Of a stretch of DNA of 64,000 nucleotides, positions 26,785 through 35,442 are shown piece after piece. The position numbers were made by a program, and so were the translations under genes. Source of the stretch: Paraburkholderia xenovorans LB400 (GTDB lineage: Bacteria > Pseudomonadota > Gammaproteobacteria > Burkholderiales > Burkholderiaceae); assembly GCF_000013645.1 (NCBI RefSeq), contig NC_007951.1, forward strand, positions 1,550,001 through 1,614,000. Reading direction: 5' to 3'. Under the pieces are notes generated by a model. It was given only the letters and a program-made list of their open reading frames with translations. It ran no database searches and had not been told where the DNA came from. Positions within the stretch are counted from its first letter, which is position 1. Each line of letters opens with the position of its first letter.

Positions 26785-26811
26785 TTATCGGCGCGAGCGG
26801 CAGAAAGTTCA
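26785..26811 (-). promoter_or_regulatory. FliA (sigma-28) type promoter of cheV
   Basis: On the minus strand TGAACTTT is followed after exactly 11 nt by GCCGATAA. The -10 half is a perfect match to the sigma-28 consensus and the -35 half matches 6 of 8 (TAAAGTTT). It lies about 80 bp upstream of the cheV start. Confidence 0.7.
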
Positions 26812-27116
26812 ACGATTCCACGCTCTTTTCCTCGCATGCTCTGGTTAACACGCAGTCGTAGCGTGAGGCATCAAGCCGCGCGAACAGGGCGGCCGCAATG
26901 TGGAAGCATGGGTGCATTCATCTGAAGGTTACCTGCGGTTACAGAAACGACAGCGTCGTATCACATGGTCCAAAGCGCGCCTCCTAGAATGCACAGCGAT
27001 TAAAGCGTGGCGCAGTCAGGGGCTTGCAAGCTGGTTGCAAGGTATCCGCGCAGTGAGCACGGTCCCCGAGGCGCACACGCGTTGCCGTCGTTTCGCTTCC
27101 ACCTCAAGGAGAACGT
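26812..27116. other. Intergenic, no feature recognised
   Basis: About 300 bp between the cheV promoter and the DUF4142 gene. No gene-like frame or clear hairpin was found. It ends in CAAGGAGA, the ribosome-binding site of the next gene. Confidence 0.45.
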
Positions 27117-27680
27117 ATGATCCGCTTGCCTCTCGCCACCCTCGCCAGTGCCTGTGCGGCTGGTCTGTTCGTCGCCGCCACCGCGGCCAGCGCGCAAACC
27201 GCTCCTGCGGCGCCCGCTGCGGACGCCGGCCGTTTGCATGCCGCCGACCAGACATTCATCGCGGACGGCACCAAAGCCGTCGCGACGCAACGCGACGCCG
27301 CGCGCCTCGCCACCTCGCGCTCGACGGACCGCGACGTCAAGGCTTTCGCCGAACGCGTTTCGACCGATAACGCGAAAATCTCCGACGCGCTGCGCGCGGC
27401 GAGCCCGCGCGGTGTCGACGTGCCGAAAAACGATCCCGACGCGGCCGTGATCGCGAGCATCAACAACCTGCGTGGCGCCGACTTCGACAAGGCCTATATC
27501 GAACAGGTCGCGCTCGCCGGCGAACAGAAAGCACTGTCGGCATTCCAGGCGGAAATCGCTTCGGGCCGCGACGAGCAGTTGAAGGATGCGGCAAAGAAGG
27601 CGTTGCCGACTATCCAGGAGCATTACGCGATGGCGCAGGATCTCGCTAAGCGCAAGCATCTATCCAGCACGGCGCAATAA
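27117..27680 (+). CDS. DUF4142-domain exported protein
   Basis: 187 residues with a clear signal peptide ending A-S-A-Q (cleavage near residue 24). The mature part is an all-helical DUF4142 domain, a ferritin-like bundle with a typical D-Q-x-F-I start, the S-x-x-x-x-V-K-x-F-A-x-x helix and an E-x-H-Y-x-M-A segment near the end. Its function in the periplasm is unknown; relatives are abundant in Burkholderiales and often stress-linked. It is monocistronic, followed by a short heptamer repeat and a perfect palindrome. Confidence 0.82.
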   Translation: MIRLPLATLASACAAGLFVAATAASAQTAPAAPAADAGRLHAADQTFIADGTKAVATQRDAARLATSRSTDRDVKAFAERVSTDNAKISDALRAASPRGVDVPKNDPDAAVIASINNLRGADFDKAYIEQVALAGEQKALSAFQAEIASGRDEQLKDAAKKALPTIQEHYAMAQDLAKRKHLSSTAQ

Positions 27681-27705
27681 GCAGCAAGCAGCAAGCAGCA
27701 AGCAG
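27681..27705. repeat. Short tandem heptamer repeat
   Basis: Three exact copies of GCAGCAA followed by a partial fourth, starting directly after the DUF4142 stop. Such a tract is prone to slippage. No coding role is seen. Confidence 0.75.
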
Positions 27706-27722
27706 TAGACAGCAAGCGCTTC

Positions 27723-27754
27723 GACACGCGTCACGCCGCGGCGTGACGCGTGTC
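27723..27754. repeat. Perfect 32-bp palindrome
   Basis: Sixteen bases starting GACACGCGTCACGCCG are followed at once by their exact reverse complement, with no spacer. As RNA it gives a very stable hairpin; the lack of a T-run argues against a standard terminator. It may still block read-through from the DUF4142 gene or bind a dimeric protein. Confidence 0.7.
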
Positions 27755-27881
27755 AGATCAAATGCGCAGTTTTCGGCGATAATCGGCTTCGCTCTTTCGG
27801 GTCCGCCGCGCGCATGATTTCGCACCACACGCACTCCGAAAGCTCCCTTATCTTCACGCGCATTCGATCGAAGCTGTCCGC

Positions 27882-29615
27882 ATGAGCAAGCCTGTCAATC
27901 TGCCGCAACGGCTGGACCCTATGCTTCGGCAAGCCGTCGCGCTTCAGCAGAACGGCGCATTTGCCGAGGCCGAGGAACTCTATCGCGAGATTCTCGACCT
28001 CAAGCCCCGTCATTTCGACGCGCTGCAATTGCTGGGCGCGCTGGCGTTGCAAGCGGGCCGCTTGCAGGAAGGCGTCGAATTACTCAGAAAGGCGCTTGCC
28101 GTCAACGCGAAACAGGCGCCGATCCATTCGAATCTCGCCTATGCATTGAACGCGTTGCAGCGTTTCGACGAAGCACTCGCGAGTGCGGAACGCGCACTGG
28201 CCTTGCAGCCCAAATTTCCCGGCGCACTGAACAATCGCGGCAACGCGCAAGCCGGCCTGAACCGGCCGCTCGACGCGCTCGCCAGTTTCGATCGCGCGAT
28301 TGCGCTGACGCCGGATTTTGCGCAAGCCTGGAACAACCGCGCCTGCGTGCTGCGCGACCTCGGCCGTCCCGCCGATGCGCTCGCCAGTTGTGATCACGCG
28401 CTCGCGTTGCAGCCGGCTTATCCCGACGCGTGGAGCAATCGCGGCAACGCATTCAGCGACCTGAACCAGCCGGAAGAAGCGGAACGCAGCTACCGTCGCG
28501 CGCTCGAATTGGCCCCGGCATTTGCTGACGCCTGGAACAACCTCGGCCTCGCGCAGATCGATCTCAATCAGCACGCGCAAGCGCTCTCGAGTTACGAGCG
28601 CGCACTCGCCGCGAATCCCGCGGCGGCTGAGACGCATTGGAACGAGTCGCTGTGTCTGTTGCAAATGGGGCGCCTCGAAGCTGGCTGGCAGAAATACGAG
28701 TGGCGCTGGGAGCGCAGCCGGATCAAGGCAAGCCGGCGCGTGTTTGCACAGCCTCTTTGGCTGGGGGATTTTTCGATCGGGGGCAAGACGATTCTGTTGC
28801 ACGCGGAGCAGGGCCTCGGCGACACGCTGCAGTTTTGCCGTTATGCCGCGCTGGTGTCGAAGCTCGGTGCGAAGGTCGTGCTCGAAGTGCCGCCCGAATT
28901 GATGCGCCTCATGTCCACGCTCGACGGCGTGGACCAGTTGATCGAAGCCGGCGAGGCGCTGCCGCCGTTCGATTGTCACTGTCCGTTGCTGAGTCTGCCG
29001 CTGGCATTCAAAACAGACCTCGATAGCATTCCTTCGGCCACGCCGTATCTCTACGCGCACGCCGAAGCGGCTCGCCAATGGCGCGACCGGATTCACGCGC
29101 AAGCAGACACGCACCTGAAAGTCGGACTCGTGTGGGCAGGCGGAAACCGGCCGCATGTCGCGGAACTTCGCAAGAACGATGCGCGCCGTTCGATCGCCTT
29201 CGAGCGGCTCGCGCCCATTCTCGACGTGCCCAACGTGCAGTTCTTCAGCCTGCAGAAAGGACCGGCTGCACAGCAGTTGAAAAGCGGCGAGTGGGGTGGC
29301 CGCATTGTCGATTACACGGAAGAACTGGACGATTTCGCCGACACCGCGGCCCTGGTGGCGAACCTCGATCTGGTGATTTCCGTGGACACATCCACGGCTC
29401 ATCTGGCCGGCGCGCTCGACCGGCCGGTGTGGATTCTGAACCGCTTCGACACCTGCTGGCGCTGGATGCTGGAGCGCACCGATACGCCGTGGTATCCGGG
29501 CGCGAGGCTGTTCAGGCAGCCTGCGCTGGGCGATTGGGATAGTGTGATGCAGGCCGCGCGTGATGCGCTGGCTGCGTTGAGCGCATCGGCTGCGAACGTC
29601 ACCCATTCCGGATAA
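27882..29615 (+). CDS. TPR protein with GT9-like glycosyltransferase domain
   Basis: 577 residues. The N-terminal half holds about seven tetratricopeptide repeats (recurring A-x-x-x-Y/F-x-x-A-L-x-L-x-P, residues 12-250). The C-terminal half has a GT-B-like fold: H-A-E-Q-G-L-G-D-T-L-Q-F, a nucleotide-binding-like segment, and D-T-S-T-A-H-L-A-G-A-L near 505-516, as in heptosyltransferase-like family GT9. There is no signal peptide or membrane helix. Such proteins are annotated as TPR glycosyltransferases, sometimes linked to flagellin or surface glycosylation. The acceptor is unknown. Confidence 0.8.
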   Translation: MSKPVNLPQRLDPMLRQAVALQQNGAFAEAEELYREILDLKPRHFDALQLLGALALQAGRLQEGVELLRKALAVNAKQAPIHSNLAYALNALQRFDEALASAERALALQPKFPGALNNRGNAQAGLNRPLDALASFDRAIALTPDFAQAWNNRACVLRDLGRPADALASCDHALALQPAYPDAWSNRGNAFSDLNQPEEAERSYRRALELAPAFADAWNNLGLAQIDLNQHAQALSSYERALAANPAAAETHWNESLCLLQMGRLEAGWQKYEWRWERSRIKASRRVFAQPLWLGDFSIGGKTILLHAEQGLGDTLQFCRYAALVSKLGAKVVLEVPPELMRLMSTLDGVDQLIEAGEALPPFDCHCPLLSLPLAFKTDLDSIPSATPYLYAHAEAARQWRDRIHAQADTHLKVGLVWAGGNRPHVAELRKNDARRSIAFERLAPILDVPNVQFFSLQKGPAAQQLKSGEWGGRIVDYTEELDDFADTAALVANLDLVISVDTSTAHLAGALDRPVWILNRFDTCWRWMLERTDTPWYPGARLFRQPALGDWDSVMQAARDALAALSASAANVTHSG

Positions 29616-29702
29616 AGATAGCGCTCCCGCTCCGGCGAATTTACGCGGACGCGCGTAGACTGAACGTCCGTTTATCGACGGTTCAGCCACGGAGATACAT
29701 CA

Positions 29703-30728
29703 ATGGAATACAGACATCTGGGTGCATCCGGTTTCAAGGTGCCGGTACTGAGTTTCGGCACGGGCACGTTCGGCGGCAAAGGCGAGTTCTTCCAGGCGTG
29801 GGGCGCGACCGACGTCGCCGAGGCGCGTCGTCTGATCGACATCTGCTTCGATGCGGGCGTCACCATGTTCGACAGCGCGGACATCTATTCGAGCGGCGCG
29901 TCCGAGTCGGTGCTCGGTGAAGCGCTCAAGGGCAAGCGCGACAAGGCGATCATCTCGACCAAGGCAACCTTCCGTTTCGACGACGGGCCGAACAGCGTCG
30001 GCTCGTCGCGCTTCCATCTGATTCAGGCGGTGGACGCGGCGCTCAAGCGCTTGCAAACCGATTACATCGACCTGTTCCAGTTGCACGGTTTCGACGCCAG
30101 AACGCCGGTCGCCGAAGTGCTGTCGACGCTCGACGATCTGGTGCGCGCCGGCAAGATCCGCTATACCGGCGTGTCGAATTTCTCCGGCTGGCATCTGATG
30201 AAATCGCAGGACGTGGCGGACCGCTACGGCTATCCGCGCTACGTCGCGAATCAGACTTACTACTCGCTGGTTGGCCGCGATTACGAGTGGGAGTTGATGC
30301 CGCTCGGCATCGATCAGGGCGTGGGCGCGGTGGTGTGGAGTCCGCTCGGCTGGGGGCGTCTCACCGGCAAGATCAAGCGCGGTCAGCCGTTGCCCGATTC
30401 GAGCCGCTTGCATAAAACCGCCGACATGGGGCCGCCTGTGCCGGACGAGTATCTGTTCCGCGTGCTGGATGCGATCGACGAGATCGCGGCCGAAACCGGC
30501 AAGACCGTGCCGCAGATCGCGCTGAACTGGCTGCTGCAGCGGCCTACCGTCTCGACGGTGCTGATCGGCGCGCGCAACGAGGAACAGTTGCGCCAGAACC
30601 TCGGCGCGGTGGGCTGGAATCTGACGCCCGAGCAGGTGGCCAAACTCGACGCGGCGAGCGCAGTGCGTCCCGCTTATCCGTACTGGCATCAGGAAGGATT
30701 CGCGGAGCGCAACCCGAAGGCGGTGTGA
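29703..30728 (+). CDS. Aldo/keto reductase
   Basis: 341 residues, an NADPH-dependent TIM-barrel oxidoreductase. The catalytic tetrad is visible: Asp and Tyr in D-S-A-D-I-Y, Lys in I-S-T-K-A-T, and His in F-Q-L-H-G-F-D. The C-terminal cofactor segment V-L-I-G-A-R-N-E-E-Q-L is standard. It belongs to the YajO/AKR12-like group. It is monocistronic and the physiological aldehyde is unknown. Confidence 0.88.
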   Translation: MEYRHLGASGFKVPVLSFGTGTFGGKGEFFQAWGATDVAEARRLIDICFDAGVTMFDSADIYSSGASESVLGEALKGKRDKAIISTKATFRFDDGPNSVGSSRFHLIQAVDAALKRLQTDYIDLFQLHGFDARTPVAEVLSTLDDLVRAGKIRYTGVSNFSGWHLMKSQDVADRYGYPRYVANQTYYSLVGRDYEWELMPLGIDQGVGAVVWSPLGWGRLTGKIKRGQPLPDSSRLHKTADMGPPVPDEYLFRVLDAIDEIAAETGKTVPQIALNWLLQRPTVSTVLIGARNEEQLRQNLGAVGWNLTPEQVAKLDAASAVRPAYPYWHQEGFAERNPKAV

Positions 30729-30780
30729 GCGAGCGCCTGCGTTCGTAGACACGCTGCATGACACGCGCTCCGGTTCGACC

Positions 30781-31335
30781 TTATTTCGCGAGTTCGGCCG
30801 GGGCAGCGAACAGTTCGCTGTAATAGCGGCGGCCGGCGTCGAGATGCGGGCCGAACGCAAAACCTTGCGCGAGCATGGCATCGAAATCCGCGCGTTCGAT
30901 TTTCATCACGTAGCTGTGTTCGGTGGTGACGAGGCGGCACGAGGTGCCGGTCGCCACCGCCGCGCTGAACCACTTGCCCGCGCTCGCGTGGCCCGACGCA
31001 AACACAACTTGTCCGGTTTCGATCTGCCAGCCGCCGTCCAGCAGAATCCAGATGGACTGATCACGAGCCGTGGTCGCGTCGTTCGTGCATTGCGCGACGA
31101 CGGCGCTGGCTTGCGCTTCCCATTCATGCGAGTGGGCGATCACCCATCGCAGTTGATCGGTCGTGAGGCGGGTAAAGAACGGCGTGTGTTTCAGCAAATG
31201 AAGGTAAGTGACCGAGGGTTTCATGGTCGTGCTCCTCGTCGTGACTGAGGCGTCGGACGGTTGAGGTTGAGGTTCGCATGCGCCCGTCAGAACCGGCAGC
31301 AGGATGGCGCATGCGATCAGCGTGGCTGCTTTCAT
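30781..31335 (-). CDS. Lipoprotein with cyclic-nucleotide-binding-like domain
   Basis: 184 residues from the ATG at 31335, giving a lipoprotein signal with lipobox L-T-G-A-C at residues 16-20. The mature part looks like a cNMP-binding beta-roll (P-F-F-T-R-L-T-T-D-Q-L, then I-W-I-L-L-D-G-G-W and a C-terminal helix), but the phosphate-binding cassette R-x-A-x is not obvious. A second in-frame ATG at 31224 has a much better ribosome-binding site (GAGGAG) and would give a 147-residue cytosolic form. Which form is made is uncertain. Confidence 0.65.
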   Translation of the reverse strand: MKAATLIACAILLPVLTGACEPQPQPSDASVTTRSTTMKPSVTYLHLLKHTPFFTRLTTDQLRWVIAHSHEWEAQASAVVAQCTNDATTARDQSIWILLDGGWQIETGQVVFASGHASAGKWFSAAVATGTSCRLVTTEHSYVMKIERADFDAMLAQGFAFGPHLDAGRRYYSELFAAPAELAK

Positions 31336-31358
31336 GGCGGTATGTCGCGCCGCCGTGC

Positions 31359-32255
31359 TTAACGCCGGACCCGTGCTTCGAGTAAGTCGGCCATGCCGAT
31401 TCGCCGCGCGAAGTCGATCCGCACACGCTCCGACACTTCGAGCACTTCACGCGCGCCGTCGCCGACAAAGTCGATCACTGAACGCATCGGCCGCTCGCCT
31501 GAAGGCAGCCCGACGATCCGCACGATTTCGTCGGCCACGGCTTGCGGATCGGCGTTCTCGGGCGTCAGTCCGGACAGGCGCTCGCCGATCTGATCCGTCA
31601 CGCCGTCATAGCGTGCGTAGGCCGCGGCGCGCTCGGTGTCGGCGGGTTTGCCGGCGCTCGGAAAGTGCGCTGTGCCGCGAGTGAACGCGCCAGGCACGAC
31701 GATCGAGGTTTCGATGCCGAAGCGCGCGATCTCATAGGCCAGCGAAACCGCCAGCGAATCCATCGCGGCCTTCGCGGCGCCGTACGGACCGAGGAACGGC
31801 GGAAAGCCACCCTTGGTCGTCGTGCTGCTGATCCATAACATCAAGCCGGCTTCCTGTTCGCGCAGAAAGGGCAGCACTGCGCGGTTCACGCGCTGCGCGC
31901 CGAACAGGTTGGTGTCGAACACCTTGACCATTTCCTCGGGCGTGAATGCTTCGCTGGGGCCGACCACCAGATGCCCGGCATTCTGCATCACCACGTCGAG
32001 GCGTCCCTGTTCACGGACGATCGTCGCGGCCGCCGCATCCGCCGACGCTTGCGACAGCACGTCGAGTTCGAGCGGATGCAGCTGGATGCCTTTGGCTTTT
32101 GCGAGCGCACGCATTTCGTCGGCGCGCGGCTTGTTGCGTCCTTCTACGTCGCGCATCGTCGCGTAGACAATGTGGCCGGCTTCGGCGAGCGACTGCGCGG
32201 TCAGTTTGCCGATGCCCGTGCCGGCGCCCGTCACGAGGATGACGTTCTTCTGCAT
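31359..32255 (-). CDS. Short-chain dehydrogenase/reductase
   Basis: 298 residues from M-Q-K-N-V at 32255, the start giving a normal Rossmann N-terminus; the frame is open 27 codons further. Cofactor motif T-G-A-G-T-G-I-G at about 8-15, N-A-G-H near 85-88, then an active-site region with Ser-Ser and Y-G-A-A-K (Tyr-x-x-x-Lys). The substrate is unknown. It is followed in transcription order by the lipoprotein gene and preceded by a second SDR gene. Confidence 0.87.
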   Translation of the reverse strand: MQKNVILVTGAGTGIGKLTAQSLAEAGHIVYATMRDVEGRNKPRADEMRALAKAKGIQLHPLELDVLSQASADAAAATIVREQGRLDVVMQNAGHLVVGPSEAFTPEEMVKVFDTNLFGAQRVNRAVLPFLREQEAGLMLWISSTTTKGGFPPFLGPYGAAKAAMDSLAVSLAYEIARFGIETSIVVPGAFTRGTAHFPSAGKPADTERAAAYARYDGVTDQIGERLSGLTPENADPQAVADEIVRIVGLPSGERPMRSVIDFVGDGAREVLEVSERVRIDFARRIGMADLLEARVRR

Positions 32256-32282
32256 GTTCTTCTCCGATTCGATGAAAGTGAG

Positions 32283-32300
32283 GCGGCCTTCAAAGGCCGC
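32283..32300 (-). repeat. GC-rich hairpin between the two SDR genes
   Basis: GGCGGCCTT is followed by CAA and then AGGCCGCC, an 8-bp stem with a short loop in the gap between the two minus-strand SDR genes. It could attenuate transcription from the upstream SDR gene. There is no T-run. Confidence 0.4.
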
Positions 32301-32330
32301 CCAGCGAGATGCGCATCGGAGCATCCCGCT

Positions 32331-32375
32331 CGTCACTCACGTCACTCACGTCACTCACGTCACTCACGTCACTCA
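32331..32375. repeat. Five tandem copies of a 9-bp unit
   Basis: CGTCACTCA is repeated five times without mismatch between the end of the second SDR gene (stop at 32378) and the first SDR gene. The perfect copies suggest recent expansion and probable copy-number variation between strains. Confidence 0.9.
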
Positions 32376-32377
32376 CC

Positions 32378-33121
32378 TCAGGCGAGGCCGCCGTTGGCAC
32401 GCAGAATCTGACCGTTGACCCAGCCCGCGTCCGGACCGGCGAGGAACGCCACCACGGATGCGATATCGTCCGGCTGGCCGAGACGTTGCAGCGGCGGCAT
32501 CTTGGCGAAGGTCTGGATCTGTTCTTCAGTCTTGCCGTCGAGGAACAGCGACGTCGCGATCGGACCCGGCGCCACGGCGTTGACGGTGATGTTGCGGCCG
32601 CGCAGTTCCTTGGCGAATACATGCGTAAAGGCTTCGACGGCAGCCTTGGTCGCGTTGTAGATCGCGTAGCCCGGCATGTTCAGCGCCAGCGTGGTGCTCG
32701 AAAAGTTGACGATGCGTCCGCCGTCGTTCATGCGCGCGGCTGCTTCGCGCAAGGTGTTGAAGGTGCCGCGTACGTTGATGTCGAAGGTCTGGTCGTACAG
32801 CGCGTCGCTGGTGTCGGCGAGCGGCGTGGTCTTGAGCACGCCGGCGTTGTTGACGAGCACGTCCACTTTGCCGAGCTGCTGTTCGGTGATCTCGAACAGG
32901 CGGCGCACGTCGCCGGCGTTCGACACGTCGGCCTTCACCGCGACGGCTTTGGCGCCGGCCGCCGTGAGTTTCGCGACGAGCGCATCGGCTTCGGTCGAAC
33001 TGGATGCGTAGTTGATCGCGACGGCGAAGCCGTCGTTGGCGAGGCGTTGCGCGACCGCTGCGCCAATGCCGCGGGATGCGCCGGTGACGATAGCGACTTG
33101 CTGGCTGATTGAGGCGTTCAT
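32378..33121 (-). CDS. Short-chain dehydrogenase/reductase, FabG-like
   Basis: 247 residues. T-G-A-S-R-G-I-G-A near 14-22 is the dinucleotide-binding motif, N-N-A-G near 90 and Y-N-A-T-K-A-A (active-site Tyr and Lys) near 150 follow. The length and C-terminal G-Q-x-L-x-x-N-G-G-L are classical SDR. It is divergent from a LysR gene (start 33274), its likely regulator, and lies upstream of the second SDR on the same strand. Confidence 0.9.
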   Translation of the reverse strand: MNASISQQVAIVTGASRGIGAAVAQRLANDGFAVAINYASSSTEADALVAKLTAAGAKAVAVKADVSNAGDVRRLFEITEQQLGKVDVLVNNAGVLKTTPLADTSDALYDQTFDINVRGTFNTLREAAARMNDGGRIVNFSSTTLALNMPGYAIYNATKAAVEAFTHVFAKELRGRNITVNAVAPGPIATSLFLDGKTEEQIQTFAKMPPLQRLGQPDDIASVVAFLAGPDAGWVNGQILRANGGLA

Positions 33122-33273
33122 GATCCGTTTCCTTGTGTGTGTGGTGAGTGGATGAGTCGAATCATGGACGCTTTCCGTGCATAGATAATCGGGTTAGACT
33201 GGCCATCATCATTCCATTTGCTTTAATAATCGGCGTACAAACCGCCAGAACGGACACCAACGGACACACCCGC

Positions 33274-34167
33274 ATGGATCGTTTCGAAGAAATGCGCGTT
33301 TTCGTGCGGATCGCCGAACGGCAAAGCTTCACGCGCGCTTCGGACGATCTGCAGATTCCGCGCGCCACCGTCACCAACCTGATGAAGCGCATGGAGCAGC
33401 GGCTCGGCGCGCGGCTGCTGGAACGCACCACGCGCACGGTGCGGCTTACGCATGACGGCGAGGCATACTACCGCCGCTGCGTGCGGCTGATCGCCGATAT
33501 GGAGGAGGCCGAGGGCTCGTTCTCGAATCTCGCGCCCAAAGGCCTGTTGCGGGTCAATTTGCAGGGCACGCTGGCGCGGCACTTCGTGGTGCCGGCGCTG
33601 CCGGCGTTTCTCGCGCGCTTTCCAGAGATCGAGCTGACCATCGGCGAAGATGACCGGCTCGTCGATCTGGTGCGGGAGGGCGTGGATTGCGTGCTGCGGG
33701 CAGGCAACCTGCAGGATTCGTCGATGGTGGGGCGCCGCGTCGCGCAACTTCCGCAAGTCACCGTGGCAAGTCCGGCGTATCTCGCGGCCTATGGCGAGCC
33801 GGCCGATCCTTCGGCGCTGTCCACCCACCGCGCGGTCAATTACGTATCGAGTGCCACGGGCAAGGCCGTGCCGCTCGAATTTAACGTGGCGGGCCGCGAG
33901 GTGGCGATGGTGCTGCCGTCGGCGGTGTCGGTGACCGGTACCGAACTCTATACGGGCTCGGCGCTTTCGGGGCTAGGCATCGTGCAGGTGCCGCAATACC
34001 GGGTGGCCGCCGAACTGGCGGCGGGGCGGCTGAAAATCATTCTCGCGGACTTTCCGCCGCCGCCAATGCCGGTATCCGTGCTGTATCCGCAGAACCGGCA
34101 GTTGTCGTCGCGGGTACGGGTGTTTGCGCAGTGGCTGGGCGATATTTTTGCCACGGCCGCAACATGA
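33274..34167 (+). CDS. LysR-family regulator
   Basis: 297 residues from the ATG at 33274, which gives the standard M-D-R-F-E-E-M-R-V-F-V-R-I-A-E start of the CrgA-like group. The helix-turn-helix F-T-R-A-S-D-D-L-Q-I-P-R-A-T-V-T follows. It is divergent from the SDR gene at 32378-33121, so autoregulation and control of that SDR pair are likely. Confidence 0.88.
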   Translation: MDRFEEMRVFVRIAERQSFTRASDDLQIPRATVTNLMKRMEQRLGARLLERTTRTVRLTHDGEAYYRRCVRLIADMEEAEGSFSNLAPKGLLRVNLQGTLARHFVVPALPAFLARFPEIELTIGEDDRLVDLVREGVDCVLRAGNLQDSSMVGRRVAQLPQVTVASPAYLAAYGEPADPSALSTHRAVNYVSSATGKAVPLEFNVAGREVAMVLPSAVSVTGTELYTGSALSGLGIVQVPQYRVAAELAAGRLKIILADFPPPPMPVSVLYPQNRQLSSRVRVFAQWLGDIFATAAT

Positions 34168-34173
34168 TGTCTT

Positions 34174-35217
34174 CTATTCCTTGACCGGATACGGCTGCGA
34201 GCCGGCGGCGGCGGTCAGGGCGCAGGTTGAGCCGGACACACCGGGCCGCGCGCGATCGTGCGGTGCGGAGAAGTCCTGAACCGGGCCGAGCGGCACGATG
34301 CCGGTCGGATTGATGCTGCGGTGACTCTCGTAGTAATGCCGCTTGATGTGCGTGAAATCGACCGTCTGTGCAATGCCGGGCAACTGGTAGATGTCGCGCG
34401 TGTAGGCGGACAGATTCGGATAGTCGGCGATGCGGCGCAGATTGCATTTGAAATGGCCGACATAGACGGCGTCGAAACGGATCAGCGTCGTGAACAGCCG
34501 GATATCGGCTTCCGTGAGGTGCGCGCCGGTCAGATAGCGTTGCGTCGCGAGTTTCGCGTCGAGCCAGTCGAGCGTTTCGAAGAGCGGCGTGACGGCTTCT
34601 TCATACGCTTGCTGCGTGGTGGCGAAGCCCGCTTGATAAACGCCGTTGTTCAGCGTGTCGTAGACGCGGGCGTTGATCGTGTCGATTTGCGCGCGCAACG
34701 GCGCCGGATAAAAATCGCCGGGCTTCGCGCCAATGCCGTCGAACGCCGAATTCAGCATGCGAATGATTTCCGACGATTCGTTGCTGACGATCGTGGCGCG
34801 CTGCTTGTCCCACAGGATCGGCACGGTGACGCGGCCGCTGTAGTGAGGGTCGGCGGCGGTGTAGACCTGGTGCAGCAGCGCCGCGTGATTGACGGTGTCG
34901 GGCACGACGCCGGGGCCGTCCGCGAAAGTCCAGCCGTTTTCCAGCATCAGCCAGTGCACGACCGAGACGTCGATCATTGCGTCGAGGCCTTTGAGCGCCC
35001 GCACGATCAAGGTGCGATGCGCCCACGGGCAGGCGAGGCTTACATACAGGTGGTAGCGTCCGGCTTGCGCTTCGAAGCCGCCGGCGCCGCTCGGACCCGG
35101 CGAGCCGTCCGCCGTCACCCAGTTGCGGAATGCCGCGTCGTTGCGCACGAAACGGCCGCCGGTCGACTTCGTGTCGTACCAGCGGTCCTGCCATTGTCCG
35201 TCCACTAAAAGTCCCAT
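34174..35217 (-). CDS. Glutathionyl-hydroquinone reductase (YqjG/ECM4 type)
   Basis: 347 residues from M-G-L-L-V-D-G at 35217. The thioredoxin-like N-domain carries the catalytic Cys in S-L-A-C-P-W-A-H-R-T, the signature of Xi-class glutathione transferases that reduce glutathionyl-hydroquinones. S-N-E-S-S-E-I-I-R-M is the glutathione-binding segment, and the helical C-domain includes A-D-I-R-L-F-T-T-L-I-R-F-D. The likely role is quinone detoxification. It is divergent from a LysR gene at 35443 and converges with another whose stop is 6 bp away. Confidence 0.9.
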   Translation of the reverse strand: MGLLVDGQWQDRWYDTKSTGGRFVRNDAAFRNWVTADGSPGPSGAGGFEAQAGRYHLYVSLACPWAHRTLIVRALKGLDAMIDVSVVHWLMLENGWTFADGPGVVPDTVNHAALLHQVYTAADPHYSGRVTVPILWDKQRATIVSNESSEIIRMLNSAFDGIGAKPGDFYPAPLRAQIDTINARVYDTLNNGVYQAGFATTQQAYEEAVTPLFETLDWLDAKLATQRYLTGAHLTEADIRLFTTLIRFDAVYVGHFKCNLRRIADYPNLSAYTRDIYQLPGIAQTVDFTHIKRHYYESHRSINPTGIVPLGPVQDFSAPHDRARPGVSGSTCALTAAAGSQPYPVKE

Positions 35218-35442
35218 GTCGCTGCTCCTTACGTGTGCGCTATCGTGCCACGGCGCGCGCAATGAACGTTCCAGAGAACGTTCGGTCCGGTTTCAGGTAC
35301 TTCATGCGTGGCTCGTGCGGCGTTTTCGAAAGCCGACCGCAATTGCGCTTAGCCGAAACGCCGCCGCCCTATCGCCATAGTGGACTGGCATTGTCGCTTT
35401 GCCGTACCATCTTTGCGTCGAACTCGTTCGAAGGAATGGAAC

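Noticed and set aside
32331..32375. Short repeat array as a CRISPR
   Set aside because: The 9-bp units are contiguous with no spacers and no cas genes are present.
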